DNA of 64,000 nt from Pycnococcus provasolii (GCA_938743325.2 OW568889.1:496001-560000); one strand, 5' to 3'. Shown: positions 24,694-35,309, counted from the first letter of the stretch. The notes: generated from the letters alone by a model not told the origin. A program made the numbers and translations.

Positions 24694-25842
24694 ATGTCTG
24701 CACACGGCGGCGGCGGCAGTAATTGTGGTGGTGGTGCTTACAACAAGTCAGCAGGCTCAGGATCAGGGGGGTTGAAGTACCCGCACCGCTTTGCCAACTC
24801 CCTGCAGCTCCAAGACTCGTTCGAACGTTTTGTAGAAAGCATGGAAGATGCCATGGAAATTGCGGGTGTGGGAAAAGTATCCACACCCAAGTCGTGGGCG
24901 CCGACGACACGCGCGTACGAACGGCTAGACGTCACGATACCGTCGCCAATACGCCAGCACATCACAGGAAGAGCCGGCTTCTATCGAACCCTCTTGGTGG
25001 AAAAACCAACCATGTCTCTCCTGCGTGACTTCAAGCCTATCGCAGCCTCTGAGGAGAGAGTTCCGAACGCAAGGGAAACGAACGACAGAGCTGCTGCACC
25101 GGCGTCGGCGTCAGCGTCAGCCTCGGCATCCTCAGCGGACGTCAACCAGGAAACTCCTGAAGAAGCGGCGGCAGAGCGCGCATTCTGGAAATCCATCACC
25201 AGAGCACCTGCGCTGTACGGAGCGGACGTGGAAGGAAGCCTGTTCGACGTGCACAAGCCTGGCTGGAACCTAAGGAGGCTGGACACTCTGCTCAGCCGAA
25301 CACTCGCGAGAGAAGACGTACACATACCTGGCGTCATGAGCCCATACCTGTACTTTGGAACGTGGCGAAGCGTGTTCGCGTACCACACGGAGGACTTCGA
25401 CTTGTACAGCGTCAACTACCTTCACACGGGCGCGCCGAAAACGTGGTACTTCATACCGCCGTCCGCCAAGGAAAGATTCGAGCAGCTGTGCATGGGTTTC
25501 GCGCCTGACCTTTTCAAGGAGTGCAAGCAATTTCTCAGACACAAGGAAATTATCGTGTCGCCGCAGCTTCTGAAAAATCACAACATACCGTACGTCAAGG
25601 TGATCCAGCGACCAGGCGACTTCATCTTCACCTTCCCAGGTGCTTACCACTGTGGCTTCAACCACGGATTCAACATCGCGGAGAGTACCAACTTCGCCAC
25701 AAGACGGTGGGTCAAATATGGATGCAGGGCACGTCCGTGCGAGTGTGTGGCAGATAGCGTGCGCATTAACATGCGTCTCTTCGAGAATTCGTGTTGCACC
25801 AAGAGGAAACGGGACGACGACGACGACGACGACGATGAGTAG
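24694..25842 (+). CDS. JmjN/JmjC histone lysine demethylase, KDM4-like
   Basis: 382 aa from the ATG at 24694 (upstream in-frame codons begin with a non-ATG codon). A JmjN-like segment (about 28-95) precedes a JmjC domain (about 170-340) very close to KDM4/JMJD2. Iron ligands are His231, Glu233 (HTED) and His319 (YHCGFNHGFN). The KDM4-specific zinc site is present as Cys277, His283, Cys349 and Cys351. A Ser/Ala run at about 145-155 interrupts the region between JmjN and JmjC, and the protein ends in a KRKR plus poly-Asp tail. PHD and Tudor readers of animal KDM4A-C are absent. Members remove methyl groups from H3K9 or H3K36 in the nucleus using 2-oxoglutarate and O2; the exact site cannot be told. 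Confidence 0.88.
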   Translation: MSAHGGGGSNCGGGAYNKSAGSGSGGLKYPHRFANSLQLQDSFERFVESMEDAMEIAGVGKVSTPKSWAPTTRAYERLDVTIPSPIRQHITGRAGFYRTLLVEKPTMSLLRDFKPIAASEERVPNARETNDRAAAPASASASASASSADVNQETPEEAAAERAFWKSITRAPALYGADVEGSLFDVHKPGWNLRRLDTLLSRTLAREDVHIPGVMSPYLYFGTWRSVFAYHTEDFDLYSVNYLHTGAPKTWYFIPPSAKERFEQLCMGFAPDLFKECKQFLRHKEIIVSPQLLKNHNIPYVKVIQRPGDFIFTFPGAYHCGFNHGFNIAESTNFATRRWVKYGCRARPCECVADSVRINMRLFENSCCTKRKRDDDDDDDDE

Positions 25843-26182
25843 CATCATGTAAACTATTCTTTGTTCCTTCTTTTCTTCACACATACTCAAATCACACAAA
25901 CATCTCTCCCTCTCACTCACATTCTCTCACTCTCCTAACTCTGCTCTCTCTCCCTCTCACCCTCACTCTGCTCTCTCTCTCGCTCTCTCGCTCTCTCGCT
26001 CTCTCTCTTCACTCTACTCTCACTCACTCTCTCTCTCTCGTCTCCCGACACCACCCAAACAAATCATTTTTCCACGTCACGAGATCCCACGCCTTTCCTT
26101 TGTGGTAAGCCAAAGCCCGCCACAAAGCAAATCAAACTTATTGAAACAGCACAACGAACATCAACGCAACAGTAGCATTTCA
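25843..26182. other. Intergenic with long CT microsatellite
   Basis: Between convergent genes. Contains a TGTAA poly(A)-like signal at 25848-25852, six bases after the KDM4-like stop, and a run of CTCT/CTCA/CTCG repeats at about 25895-26045. No gene seen. Confidence 0.6.
25895..26045. repeat. Degenerate (CT)n / CTCTCG microsatellite
   Basis: About 150 bp of pyrimidine-rich repeats dominated by CTCT with periodic CTCG and CACT variants. Confidence 0.85.
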
Positions 26183-27433
26183 TCACGCCGGTGCTGGTCC
26201 CACAGCGAGCGTTTTCGTGACGTCGTCGACGAAGGCCAGCGTCTCCAAGTATGGAATGAGTTCAAGCAGCTCACGATCCTCCGGATCGTCGATGTATGTT
26301 CCAATGGCAATGGCATTGTCGGGCTGGAAGATGTAACTGTGCGGGCTGTTGTCGACAATGATGGTGTCCCTCAGCGGCCGTCCAAGGCGTCTCAGGTCCT
26401 TGACATAGTTTCCCTCGTACGGACAGCAAGCCTCGCGGAACAGGCGTTGGCGTATGCACCTCGTGCTGTCGAGCAGGTCAAGCAGTGGGTCCGCATACTT
26501 GCTCAGGCTCGCGGTGAAGACGACCACCTCGAATCGCTGTGCGACACAGGCAAGGAAGTGGTCAACCCACGGCCTTTTGAGCACGTACACGTCAGTCACT
26601 CTCCCGTCGATTTCCACGGGTATCACGTAGTCAGGATTTGGTATTGGCTTGAATGACGAGTGCACGAGTGTCTCGTCGAGGTCGAGCACGAGCGTCTTCT
26701 TTCCCTTGTCTTCTACTGCGAGCGGCGGCATGTACGCCTCTCCGTCGTACGCGGGTGCGGGCACAGGAATGGGCGGTGGTATGGCGCGCCAGTTGGTGTC
26801 GTACCCTGGCGTTCCATAGTGCGGCGTTGAAGCGCTGACGCTGTGTATGACGCTCCCTCCCGGGCTCGCGGCGAGTCCCGCCGCGACGTGTCCAGGCTGT
26901 GGTGTGGAAGCTCCGGCTGACGACGAGGTGAGTCCGACTTGCATTTCGACTCCGTCCACGCCGTCGTACCCTCGCGGTTCCCTGACGCTCGCTCTCAGAC
27001 AGCAGAACATGAGTCGCGATCTTGCGAAGAATCCTCCATCATTTCCGTTTTGTGCGGCGGTACTTCCCCCGTTCGCTGCCGCCGCAGCCTTGGCGGGTGC
27101 GGCACTTCTGTTGTGTGTTTGCATGGGTGCAGCTGACGCGCCCGAGGCTGCGGTAGAGGATGCGTGTTCCGGCGCCGTTGCTGCGCTGTCACTGGTCCTT
27201 GCTACCGGTCCTGCGTTGGGATCGGACATGCCCGAGAGCGCCCGTCCGAGTCGTGGCGATCCGAGGTTACCGGCGTGCTGCTGCTGCTGCTGTTGTGCGT
27301 GTTGACCACCTGGGGTGCTTGTATTTTCTTCATTCAAAGAAACCTGCGGCCCTGACGAAGAAGAGTCCCCGAGATCGACATCCATGTTGTCGACATCCCC
27401 GCCTCGACCTCGCATGGGCACGTACGACGACAT
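26183..27433 (-). CDS. SCP/NIF-type (FCP1-like) CTD phosphatase
   Basis: 416 aa, ATG at 27433-27431. The first 240 residues are low complexity (poly-Gln, Ala, Gly and Ser). The C-terminal domain (about 240-410) is an HAD phosphatase of the NLI-interacting-factor type: DLDETLVHSS (near residue 248) supplies the DxDxT nucleophile and acid, KRPWVDHFL and VVFTAS supply motif II, and DTIIVDNSPHSY supplies the distal acidic motif. No BRCT domain follows, so it resembles small CTD phosphatases or Dullard rather than FCP1. Such enzymes dephosphorylate Ser-P in the RNA polymerase II tail or other targets. Substrate unknown. Confidence 0.88.
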   Translation of the reverse strand: MSSYVPMRGRGGDVDNMDVDLGDSSSSGPQVSLNEENTSTPGGQHAQQQQQQHAGNLGSPRLGRALSGMSDPNAGPVARTSDSAATAPEHASSTAASGASAAPMQTHNRSAAPAKAAAAANGGSTAAQNGNDGGFFARSRLMFCCLRASVREPRGYDGVDGVEMQVGLTSSSAGASTPQPGHVAAGLAASPGGSVIHSVSASTPHYGTPGYDTNWRAIPPPIPVPAPAYDGEAYMPPLAVEDKGKKTLVLDLDETLVHSSFKPIPNPDYVIPVEIDGRVTDVYVLKRPWVDHFLACVAQRFEVVVFTASLSKYADPLLDLLDSTRCIRQRLFREACCPYEGNYVKDLRRLGRPLRDTIIVDNSPHSYIFQPDNAIAIGTYIDDPEDRELLELIPYLETLAFVDDVTKTLAVGPAPA

Positions 27434-27837
27434 ATCAATCTATCTGTGTACTGTATGTGTCCCAACACGATAGATACACGTGTGATGATAAAGTGTGCCG
27501 TGAACCCAAAACACAAATACAAGAGATGAGAGACGAACCAAGCACGCTTGTTAACACCTACGCTGATGTCTGCAATGGCCAGTAGACACCCCTGAGGTGA
27601 GGGGGAATCCCGGACCAGGATCGGCCGGCCCCCACTTCCACTTGTCGCACACACAAAGAAACACAAAGGGTTGTTCGTGGGTGTGTTGTTGCGTTGGTGG
27701 GTTGTCGTAATACAACGTCGCGGAGTGGGAGAAAAAAACAAGAGCCGTTGACAAGAGGCCGATCAGCGAAGGCGGGGAGAGCGAGTTACATAGACTAGTG
27801 AGAGACCAGGTCCAGGTGGGAGGCAGGTGTTTCAATC

Positions 27838-27921
27838 CTAGGGTTTGGGGCTGTTGGGGTTTTCGTTTTAGCCTTTCTTGTTAGGGTTTGTGAGGGGTTA
27901 GGGTTAGGGGTTAGGGTTTGC
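27838..27921. repeat. Telomere-like / telo-box cluster
   Basis: CTAGGGTTTGG, TTAGGGTTTGTG, TTAGGGTTAGGGG and TTAGGGTTTGCG within about 85 bp. Confidence 0.75.
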
Positions 27922-28082
27922 GATAATCGACCTTGGAGGCACCTCTTGGAGGCCCATGCTGCTGCGCAAGTCTTCCCGAGGACGACGAGTCCGTTCCCAT
28001 ACGGGTTCCCATAGGGGACCCATAGGTCCCAGAGGTTGGTGGGCTTGTATCAGTTGTACATATGTGACTTGGCAAGAGCTGT

Positions 28083-28192
<110 letters not shown>

Positions 28193-28422
28193 TGAATCCT
28201 TCATCCTTGTATGAGGCTGTGTCTCGTGCAATGCCGAACGTTGTGTTGTTTTGTTTTGTGTTGCTTTGTTGTTTTCAAACATGTTGGGATATATTTAGTA
28301 TAGTATATATTATAGTATGTACTTGGATAGTTTACAATTTTAATCTACGATTTCATATTTCGTTCAAAGAGGCTCTTAGTTAGTGAGGAAGAGATATTTA
28401 GTAGACTTAACCTTACCTGTAT

Positions 28423-29349
28423 CTAGCCGAACCGCCTGGACATGTCAGCATGCTTCACTAATACGGAGCCAGGTCGACGTGTTTCTTTGACCGACTCGTC
28501 AAGGATTTTAGGCGCCTCATCTTCGTGGGCATCCGCCTGCTCCTCTTGCTCGAGCAGTTGCGCGAGCGCGTGCTTGTGCCTTTCGCGACGAAGCCTTAAC
28601 ACCAGCGGCGGGTCAAGGGCGGCGTCAGACACATCCGGCGCATCGCCGCCGCGTTCCCTTGGCACAAACTCGTGGCGGCATTGCCCGACGCGATCTCCCA
28701 TCAGTCGCTCGTGGTGGCAGTCGGCGTCGGCGACGAGGTCGACGCCCATCAGGTCGTCCGTAAGCTCCTGAACGCACGCCTCCGCCTCCGTGAGGAGCTG
28801 CTCGCAGACCGCGACGAGCACGAGCGCCGTTCGCGACGAGCTGCTGAGCTCCGCAAGGCTGGTTGCGTGGCGTGCCGCCAACGTCTCTTGCTGCACGTCG
28901 CAGTACCTTCTCAGGCGCGTGACTGCGCGCACCGCCTGGCGACGCAGTAGCGTCGCGAAGTCGACGAGGTGTTTCTGAGCCGCACTGTTTCCTAGTTGTT
29001 TGAGCGCGTCGCTGTAGGCGAGGAACTCGCGTTCGTGCACCCTCGCGTCGAACTGCCTGCGCATGGCTGTGTTGACGTCCTGCGCCACCTTCGCCTGTCT
29101 CGCGGCCCGTCGCAGGTTCCCTCTCGCGGTTGTGAAGTCGTATGCGAGCATGTTGTTGTTGTGTTCGCGTTCGAGTTTATCTTGCATCGCGTTCATTTGC
29201 TCCATCGCTTGTTTGTGCACGTGTTCGGAAAGTTGCTCGACGCACATGTCGCACACGCTCGCGAGTCTGCACCTCTGGTGTTCCGCCGCGCGCGCGAACT
29301 GCACGTCCTGCGGCGTTTTTTTGCGAAACATCGCGAGGTTGCGTTCCAT
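28423..29349 (-). CDS. Helical/coiled-coil protein, unknown function
   Basis: 308 aa from the ATG at 29349-29347 (MERNLAMFRKK). The reading frame extends upstream, but with composition unlike coding sequence. The protein is rich in Ala, Arg, Glu, Gln and Leu, predicted mainly helical over residues about 20-230, with two Cys close together (VCDMCV) and His/Asp clusters, and an acidic low-complexity tail. No signal peptide or membrane segment. I recognise no family; a structural or cytoskeletal role is possible. Confidence 0.6.
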   Translation of the reverse strand: MERNLAMFRKKTPQDVQFARAAEHQRCRLASVCDMCVEQLSEHVHKQAMEQMNAMQDKLEREHNNNMLAYDFTTARGNLRRAARQAKVAQDVNTAMRRQFDARVHEREFLAYSDALKQLGNSAAQKHLVDFATLLRRQAVRAVTRLRRYCDVQQETLAARHATSLAELSSSSRTALVLVAVCEQLLTEAEACVQELTDDLMGVDLVADADCHHERLMGDRVGQCRHEFVPRERGGDAPDVSDAALDPPLVLRLRRERHKHALAQLLEQEEQADAHEDEAPKILDESVKETRRPGSVLVKHADMSRRFG

Positions 29350-30329
29350 GTTGATCAGGAGAGGATCCCAAACAAAGAACAAAGAAGGCGGAGAGCAAAG
29401 GACGAGGAGTGAGAAGCGAAACAAACAAGTGTATCTTAAGGCTGAGCAAGTTATGAATTCATGGTGAGATGTACAAAGGTGGATTGGTAAAATACTGTAG
29501 GGTGAACCAGTCAAGGGGATACAACTGTGACAAACGGACGCGTGGCAAAACCGACAAGAAAGGGCCCCCTTCGTGAACCTTATTACGGTTGGTAGTGGCG
29601 TAGTGTGAGCCTCCCCTGTTGTTTTCCTCCTCATATGTACAACTGAAGGACTCCTCGAGGCAAGCTTTGCCCTGGCCTTCTTCCCTCGCCCCTGATACCC
29701 TCGCACCTGATAGTTAATCACCTGCGGAGGACACTTGCGGGAGTCAACAACCAACTCCCTATGAGGTAATAAGGTTTAGGTTCTTCTTGTCCGCTGTTTG
29801 CTTTCGCCTCCTCCGTAAACCTTTACCCTACTGTAAGTCCATAAAAACAGGCCTTTCCTATTACCTTAGACTAGGGTACCGTAGTCACAAAGGCTCACAT
29901 ACATAGTCTACATACATGGTCTGACCGGCTGGACACACCATTGACCATGCGCGAGAGAGAGACCACAGGGTTAAAAACATTATGTAAAAAAAATGACATA
30001 CCTTATCACATACATACCGGGTATGCCGGTTTGGTCCAGGCCTTGTATGTACCTTTAACTGGGCTGTTTTTCTTGCAATTGTGACTTGTACCACTATGAG
30101 ACAAAGCTTGGCCTCAGGAACGGAGCGGAGCCTCACAAGCAAGAGTTGGCAGGTGACAGGTGACAGGGAGGGGTCAGTCAACTCCCCCTAATAAAGGGAG
30201 TTAACTGCCTCCTTGCCTCCTCCTCTCCCGGCATCCGGCGGGGGGCCTTGGGGGTGTGGCCCCCATCATCGTCCCGGGGAGTTTTCCTGACTTTTCCTTC
30301 TCCACGGCGACATTCGGTCATTCTCGGCC
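29350..30329. other. Intergenic between divergent genes, no gene recognised
   Basis: About 1 kb. It has TACATAC-type motifs near 29895-30035, similar to those at 905-1200 and 35380-35580, but no supportable reading frame. It is the shared promoter region of the two flanking coiled-coil genes. Confidence 0.5.
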
Positions 30330-33300
30330 ATGGCGACTTCCAGTCCGCGCCTGCCTCCAGTGGCCCTTAAGCTTGCTACTCAGGTGGATTCTTCTTCGCG
30401 TGGTGGTGGTGGTGCCGGTGGTGGTGGTGGATCGCCGGCCTCCAGGAGGAGTTCACTCCAAGTTAGTTCTCGGCCGTTGTCAGGGGGTCATGGGAATGGG
30501 GGTGCAGGGGGTCTACCTATAGGTGGTGGACCGAACAAGGCGCGTCGGCGTCTCATTCAAGTGCAAGGCGCTCATCACTCAAGTGCAAGTGCGAGTGGCT
30601 GGCAAGAAGGTGGTGGTGGTAATCTTGCGGGTGCAACCGTGCACCACTCTCGAGCTTCGTACGCGGCTTCCGTGCACGCGTCAGGCGCGCAGACGGAGAG
30701 AGCAGCAGCAGCAGCACATCCAGGGATAGCGCACAGACGAAACCTGCCGTCAAAAAGGAACCTGCTCGACCCCGCTGTCTCCGACAGCAGTGACACAACA
30801 TTACACGCGCGGCAGCAGCAGCAGCAGCAACAACAAATCAGGCTGAAGAAAAAAGCCGCACTCATGGCCACGGACGCGCGCGTCGCCGCCGCGCAAATCG
30901 CCAACGCCGCAGGGAAGACGCTCTTCATGGAGGCGTGGCTCGACAGCGCGCTCGCGCCCGGACAACACGCGAGAAACGCGGGGCCGATCGACGCGCCGGA
31001 GTGGCTCGCAGCAACAGTCAACTCGTCGTTCCCACCGCCCACCACGGCGAACGACCTCGGACTCAGCACGCACGGACTCAGCAGGTCGCAGCTTGCAGGC
31101 TGCGGGGTACACGCGGACAAAGTACAGGACATATACCGCGGCATATTCGTGCACGCCGTCGGATTCCAAGACGCGCTCAGAAGAGCGACGGCGGGCGCGT
31201 CCAAACCAAGGCAGGTGATGGCCTCGGCGTGGAGGGCGTTCGCGAAAGTCACCGAAGGTGCCGTGGGACAGGCGTATCATGCACCGCCAAACTTTCTTGA
31301 CGACCTCGACCTCGACGACCCGACGCCGCAAGAGGTGCTCGAGCAGGATGCGTACGACGCGCACGCCCTCGGCGGAGGCAACCAGCACATGGTCTCCGCT
31401 GACGTACAAGAGGAGAACAGCGAGCTGATGACGTCGAACGACCTTCTGCGTGATCGCATTCGCGAGCTCGAGGGACACGTGAGAGACCTCACGCAGAAGT
31501 GCGGTGCCAGCGCGGATCTTGCTGCACAGGCAAAAAGGAGGTACCAGGCGGAGGTGCGCCTGCGAACGGAGATGCAGACGCGGGAGAACGACGCGACCGT
31601 CTCGGCGGGGATTGCACGCGCGGCTGAGGCTGAGGCGATTGGCGAACTGCAGACGTGCCGGAACGTGCAGGCGAAACTCGAGGAGTCGTGCGGCGAGGCG
31701 AATGTCTCCATCGAAAATCTCAGTGCGGAACTCGCGACGGCGAAGAGCCAAATCGAAGGATTCGAGGAGCAGACGGCGGTGCTCACCGAGCGCGTGGAGC
31801 AGACAGAACAACAGAGGGACAGCTTCGCGAAGAACCTCGCGGATGCCTACAAGCAGGCTATGCAGGATAAGGAGGCAACGCGCACCGCCACGAAGGAGCG
31901 GGACGTCCTGCAAATGTCCCTCGACGATAAGGTGGAGGAGATCAAGCGGCTCGAGGATGAGCTGGAGCTGAGCAAGTCGAAAGCCGAGGGCCATGCGGGT
32001 CGCATCATCGCGCTTCAGGAATCGAATGATGCGCTCGTCGAGGAACGCGAAGATTCGTACCGCGAGGCGATGGAAGCGCGGACGGAGGCGGAGACGGCGG
32101 ACAGGAGGTGGGAAAAGTCGCAAAGAGAGCTGCAGGGTGTGACGGGCGATCGCGACGGTCTCCACGAGACAATCGACTCGCTCAACGAGAGGTTGGAAGC
32201 TGCGGAGGAAATGCACCACAACAACTTGGACATTCAGGACGCCCTGAAGTCGGAACTCGACCGAACAAGGACCAAGATGTGCAACCTTGGCGTCGCTGCC
32301 GCGTCTATTCACGCGAACGGGTCGGCAATCCGCGCGGAGAATGAGGTGTTCAAGATGCGAATTCGCGAACTGCTTGGCGAGAAGGTGATGCAAAAGGCGC
32401 TAATGGAATCGTCGCACACGCGCCTGAATAATCTGGTAAAGCAGCTCGACGACGCCACAACCTCCATCGGCAAACTTCGCGATCAAAACAGCGAGCTCGT
32501 TTTGAAAAACGCGCTACTTCAGAATAACGAACAGTCTGCGAGTGAAACGCAGAAAGTGACAAGCGCAAGCCTGAGCGCGGCGAGAGAGTCGATCGCACGG
32601 CTTGAAGCTAAAGTCGCAGAGCTGCAACGCACCATCGACGAGCGCGACGAGCAGGTGCGCCACCTCGCCGAGCGCGCGGAAGTGGCGGAAAGCGAGTCGA
32701 ATATGCTCGCGGAGAATCTCGATCGCACGTGCGCGGACCTTGCTGACAGCATATCCGAGTCGGAGCTTGTCGGCCGTGTTGTCGAGGACGAGCTGCGCGA
32801 GAAGCTTACTGAGACAGAGCGTGAGCTTGAGCGATTGCGCGGCGATTATGCCATGGTTTCGAGGGAATTGCACCAGCTGACGGCGTGGAAGGTGTCGGCA
32901 GAAGAGGAAATGAATTCTCATCAAAACGAGAAAAGCGCACTGGGCGACGAAGCGTCAACGATGAGGCTGAAATTCATTCACTGTCAAGCGCAAATTGACA
33001 TGCTTCAAACAAAGATCAGGTCAGAGGTTTGCCATAACATGGTAACTCGAGCCATCGCCAAGGTGGGGCGTGAAGAACTCTTCGCCGAATACGACGATAT
33101 GCGGAATTCGGCTGATGAATCTAGATTAGCTCATGAGAAAGAGATGCGCATGCGACTGGACGAGCTGCGCAGTGTAGGAGACGAACTTGCGGAGATGAAG
33201 TTTGAGCGCGACCACCTTCTGGAATCCGAGGAAAGGGCCGAGGTCGTGTTGGCTGAGCGCGATAGCCTGTTGAAAAAGCTCAACGACGCCGAGAGCGATA

Positions 33301-35309
33301 CAGCCTACCTGCGCGAGCAGTCGGCGCGACTTGGTGACTCGAAGACTGAAATCTTGACGCTGGGAACGAAACTGGAGGAGAAGAAAAGAGAACTGGTGGA
33401 ATCAGAGGAGCGTTACCACGTCGCGTACCGGGATCGCGTGGAGTCAGATAAGGTGCTGTTCGCCCGGATTGAAGAAATGGAGAAAGAGATGCACGATGAG
33501 CACGAACGCATTAAGAAGAGGGAGGAGGAACTAGAGGCTGCTTCGCATCAGCGCATCAAGCATCGAGAGATAGAAATCCAGGCGATGATGAGCAAGCTGC
33601 GCGATAAGACCAACATGATGGGCCGAGAATGGCAGGCAATGCACAAGGAAAGTACCGCCAAGCTTGAAGCTTGGCGTGCAAGGGCAACCTCCATTAGCAA
33701 GATGGTTGGATGGGACGAAACGCTGCACACCGACGACGAATCGTTGCCGCCGAGCGTGCACGAGACGCGCGTGCTTGGCGACGTGCTCGTGTTTGGCATG
33801 CACAACTCGTCGCTCAACCTTCCCATTGCACATGCGACGTCGAGTGCGCTCGGAGGCTCGTGGATCAGCGCTCTGCCCGCAACGTTTGTGGGAAGTACGA
33901 CGGGGGACAACGATGAGGAGACGGGCGGCATGTCGGGTCGCCAGGGAGGGTACACGATACAGTCCATGCCTCTGCCGGCAGTCAACTTCACCGTCGAGGA
34001 TGCGGAGATGATCGTGCTTATGCTCTACCTGACGAAGATCCACGAAGACGCATCGGCCATATCTACCGTGACGCCATCCACTCTGAAGACATTCGTTCAC
34101 GAGTGGTTCATGTCGAAGTTTGGGGATCGCGTCGTGGGCGAATTTGTCCTCTACTGCTTCGCGAAGTCCGTGCTTCACCATTCGTCGACCTCGCAACGTC
34201 TCGATCTATTCTGCCGTCTGTGCGGCATCCGCGGAAGGCTCTCAAGCGACAATGGCAGCGCGTCATCGCGTTTGCCCGCGCACTGCGCATTCTTCGTGAT
34301 TGAATTCCTGAGTCAGCTGGTGGATGCGAATACCGGCGCGCTTGCTGCGTCTTACAGCCTCAACGACGCGCTTGATGCGATTACTCGCATGACCGAAAGC
34401 CGTGTAGGCAACAGCAAGTCTGGCCTGGCCATGCGCGCGTGCGAGACGTTCCGCTCGCTGCTTGGCGACGCGGCGAAGGAGAAATCCATCAGCTTGGACG
34501 CGTTGTTAGACGCTGCGGCTGGAGTCGAGTGTGAGCTCGAGGCGGAAGGAATCCGCCAGATTCGCGAGCTGTACGCGAGTGCCGTGCAGGATGGCGAAGG
34601 TGAGGATGCGGAATCTTCGTTCGATGCGCTACGCCATGGTGCATACGAGCGTGCGATTTCCATCGTGCCGTCTCTTCCTGGCTACCGCGAGCGATGCGGC
34701 CTTCGTGCTGAGGACGAATCGGATGCACCGGAGCTGAGCGCCGCTGAAAGTCGCCAGCTCTTCCGGACCGCGCTGATGATGAGCAGCCGCGACAAGAGCA
34801 GCGAAGATTCGGATGCGGGTGTGATTACCGCGCAGGGATTTGCGATGGCCACCTACGTTCACGGCATGTCGCACGGAACGATGCATTCTTACAAGCCACG
34901 CCGATTTGGCGAGAAGGTGGATGCCAGTCCGCTTCTGATCAAGGGCGAGTGGACATTGCTTCAGGATGTCTGGGCATCGTTTCAGTCCGAGATTAACTTC
35001 GTTCTGCACAAGTACGCGTATTTGATGTCCGACAACGACGACGGGCGTGTGTCTGCCGTCACCGCCGCACCCACGGTGGCGGAGCAGCTGAAAAAGGAGC
35101 GATGCGAGGAGCTTCGTTACAGCGCGGAGGGCGTTGGTCTGCTCGTGGCATCACGGCATCGTCTGGCGGAGGCTTGGAGACTCGCACAGCGCAGCGTTTC
35201 GATGTACCAGGCGTTCATGAAGATTGAGCGCAAGGAAGTTGAGGCGTTGGTGTTGTCGGAGATTGGTGAGAACGAATCGAGTATTCTACCATCATCTTCA
35301 TCTTCATAG
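30330..35309 (+). CDS. Large coiled-coil protein (1,659 aa), possibly cytoskeletal/flagellar
   Basis: ATG at 30330. Residues 1-170 are low complexity (Gly, Ser, Gln runs). About 170-340 is a globular helical stretch. Residues about 360-1120 form a long, nearly continuous coiled coil rich in Glu, Leu, Arg and Gln in heptad spacing. The C-terminal 500 residues are globular and helical, with a hydrophobic segment (VHEWFMSKFGDRVVGEFVLYC region) followed by repeated amphipathic helices; a similar pattern occurs in protist flagellar and cytoskeletal proteins, but I cannot name the family. No motor or nucleotide-binding motif is visible. A TGTAA signal lies at 35363. Confidence 0.8.
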   Translation: MATSSPRLPPVALKLATQVDSSSRGGGGAGGGGGSPASRRSSLQVSSRPLSGGHGNGGAGGLPIGGGPNKARRRLIQVQGAHHSSASASGWQEGGGGNLAGATVHHSRASYAASVHASGAQTERAAAAAHPGIAHRRNLPSKRNLLDPAVSDSSDTTLHARQQQQQQQQIRLKKKAALMATDARVAAAQIANAAGKTLFMEAWLDSALAPGQHARNAGPIDAPEWLAATVNSSFPPPTTANDLGLSTHGLSRSQLAGCGVHADKVQDIYRGIFVHAVGFQDALRRATAGASKPRQVMASAWRAFAKVTEGAVGQAYHAPPNFLDDLDLDDPTPQEVLEQDAYDAHALGGGNQHMVSADVQEENSELMTSNDLLRDRIRELEGHVRDLTQKCGASADLAAQAKRRYQAEVRLRTEMQTRENDATVSAGIARAAEAEAIGELQTCRNVQAKLEESCGEANVSIENLSAELATAKSQIEGFEEQTAVLTERVEQTEQQRDSFAKNLADAYKQAMQDKEATRTATKERDVLQMSLDDKVEEIKRLEDELELSKSKAEGHAGRIIALQESNDALVEEREDSYREAMEARTEAETADRRWEKSQRELQGVTGDRDGLHETIDSLNERLEAAEEMHHNNLDIQDALKSELDRTRTKMCNLGVAAASIHANGSAIRAENEVFKMRIRELLGEKVMQKALMESSHTRLNNLVKQLDDATTSIGKLRDQNSELVLKNALLQNNEQSASETQKVTSASLSAARESIARLEAKVAELQRTIDERDEQVRHLAERAEVAESESNMLAENLDRTCADLADSISESELVGRVVEDELREKLTETERELERLRGDYAMVSRELHQLTAWKVSAEEEMNSHQNEKSALGDEASTMRLKFIHCQAQIDMLQTKIRSEVCHNMVTRAIAKVGREELFAEYDDMRNSADESRLAHEKEMRMRLDELRSVGDELAEMKFERDHLLESEERAEVVLAERDSLLKKLNDAESDTAYLREQSARLGDSKTEILTLGTKLEEKKRELVESEERYHVAYRDRVESDKVLFARIEEMEKEMHDEHERIKKREEELEAASHQRIKHREIEIQAMMSKLRDKTNMMGREWQAMHKESTAKLEAWRARATSISKMVGWDETLHTDDESLPPSVHETRVLGDVLVFGMHNSSLNLPIAHATSSALGGSWISALPATFVGSTTGDNDEETGGMSGRQGGYTIQSMPLPAVNFTVEDAEMIVLMLYLTKIHEDASAISTVTPSTLKTFVHEWFMSKFGDRVVGEFVLYCFAKSVLHHSSTSQRLDLFCRLCGIRGRLSSDNGSASSRLPAHCAFFVIEFLSQLVDANTGALAASYSLNDALDAITRMTESRVGNSKSGLAMRACETFRSLLGDAAKEKSISLDALLDAAAGVECELEAEGIRQIRELYASAVQDGEGEDAESSFDALRHGAYERAISIVPSLPGYRERCGLRAEDESDAPELSAAESRQLFRTALMMSSRDKSSEDSDAGVITAQGFAMATYVHGMSHGTMHSYKPRRFGEKVDASPLLIKGEWTLLQDVWASFQSEINFVLHKYAYLMSDNDDGRVSAVTAAPTVAEQLKKERCEELRYSAEGVGLLVASRHRLAEAWRLAQRSVSMYQAFMKIERKEVEALVLSEIGENESSILPSSSSS

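Noticed and set aside
30801-32393. 530-codon minus-strand ORF opposite the large coiled-coil gene
   Set aside because: Antisense shadow of Glu/Ala/Arg codons, Arg/Leu/His-rich without domains.
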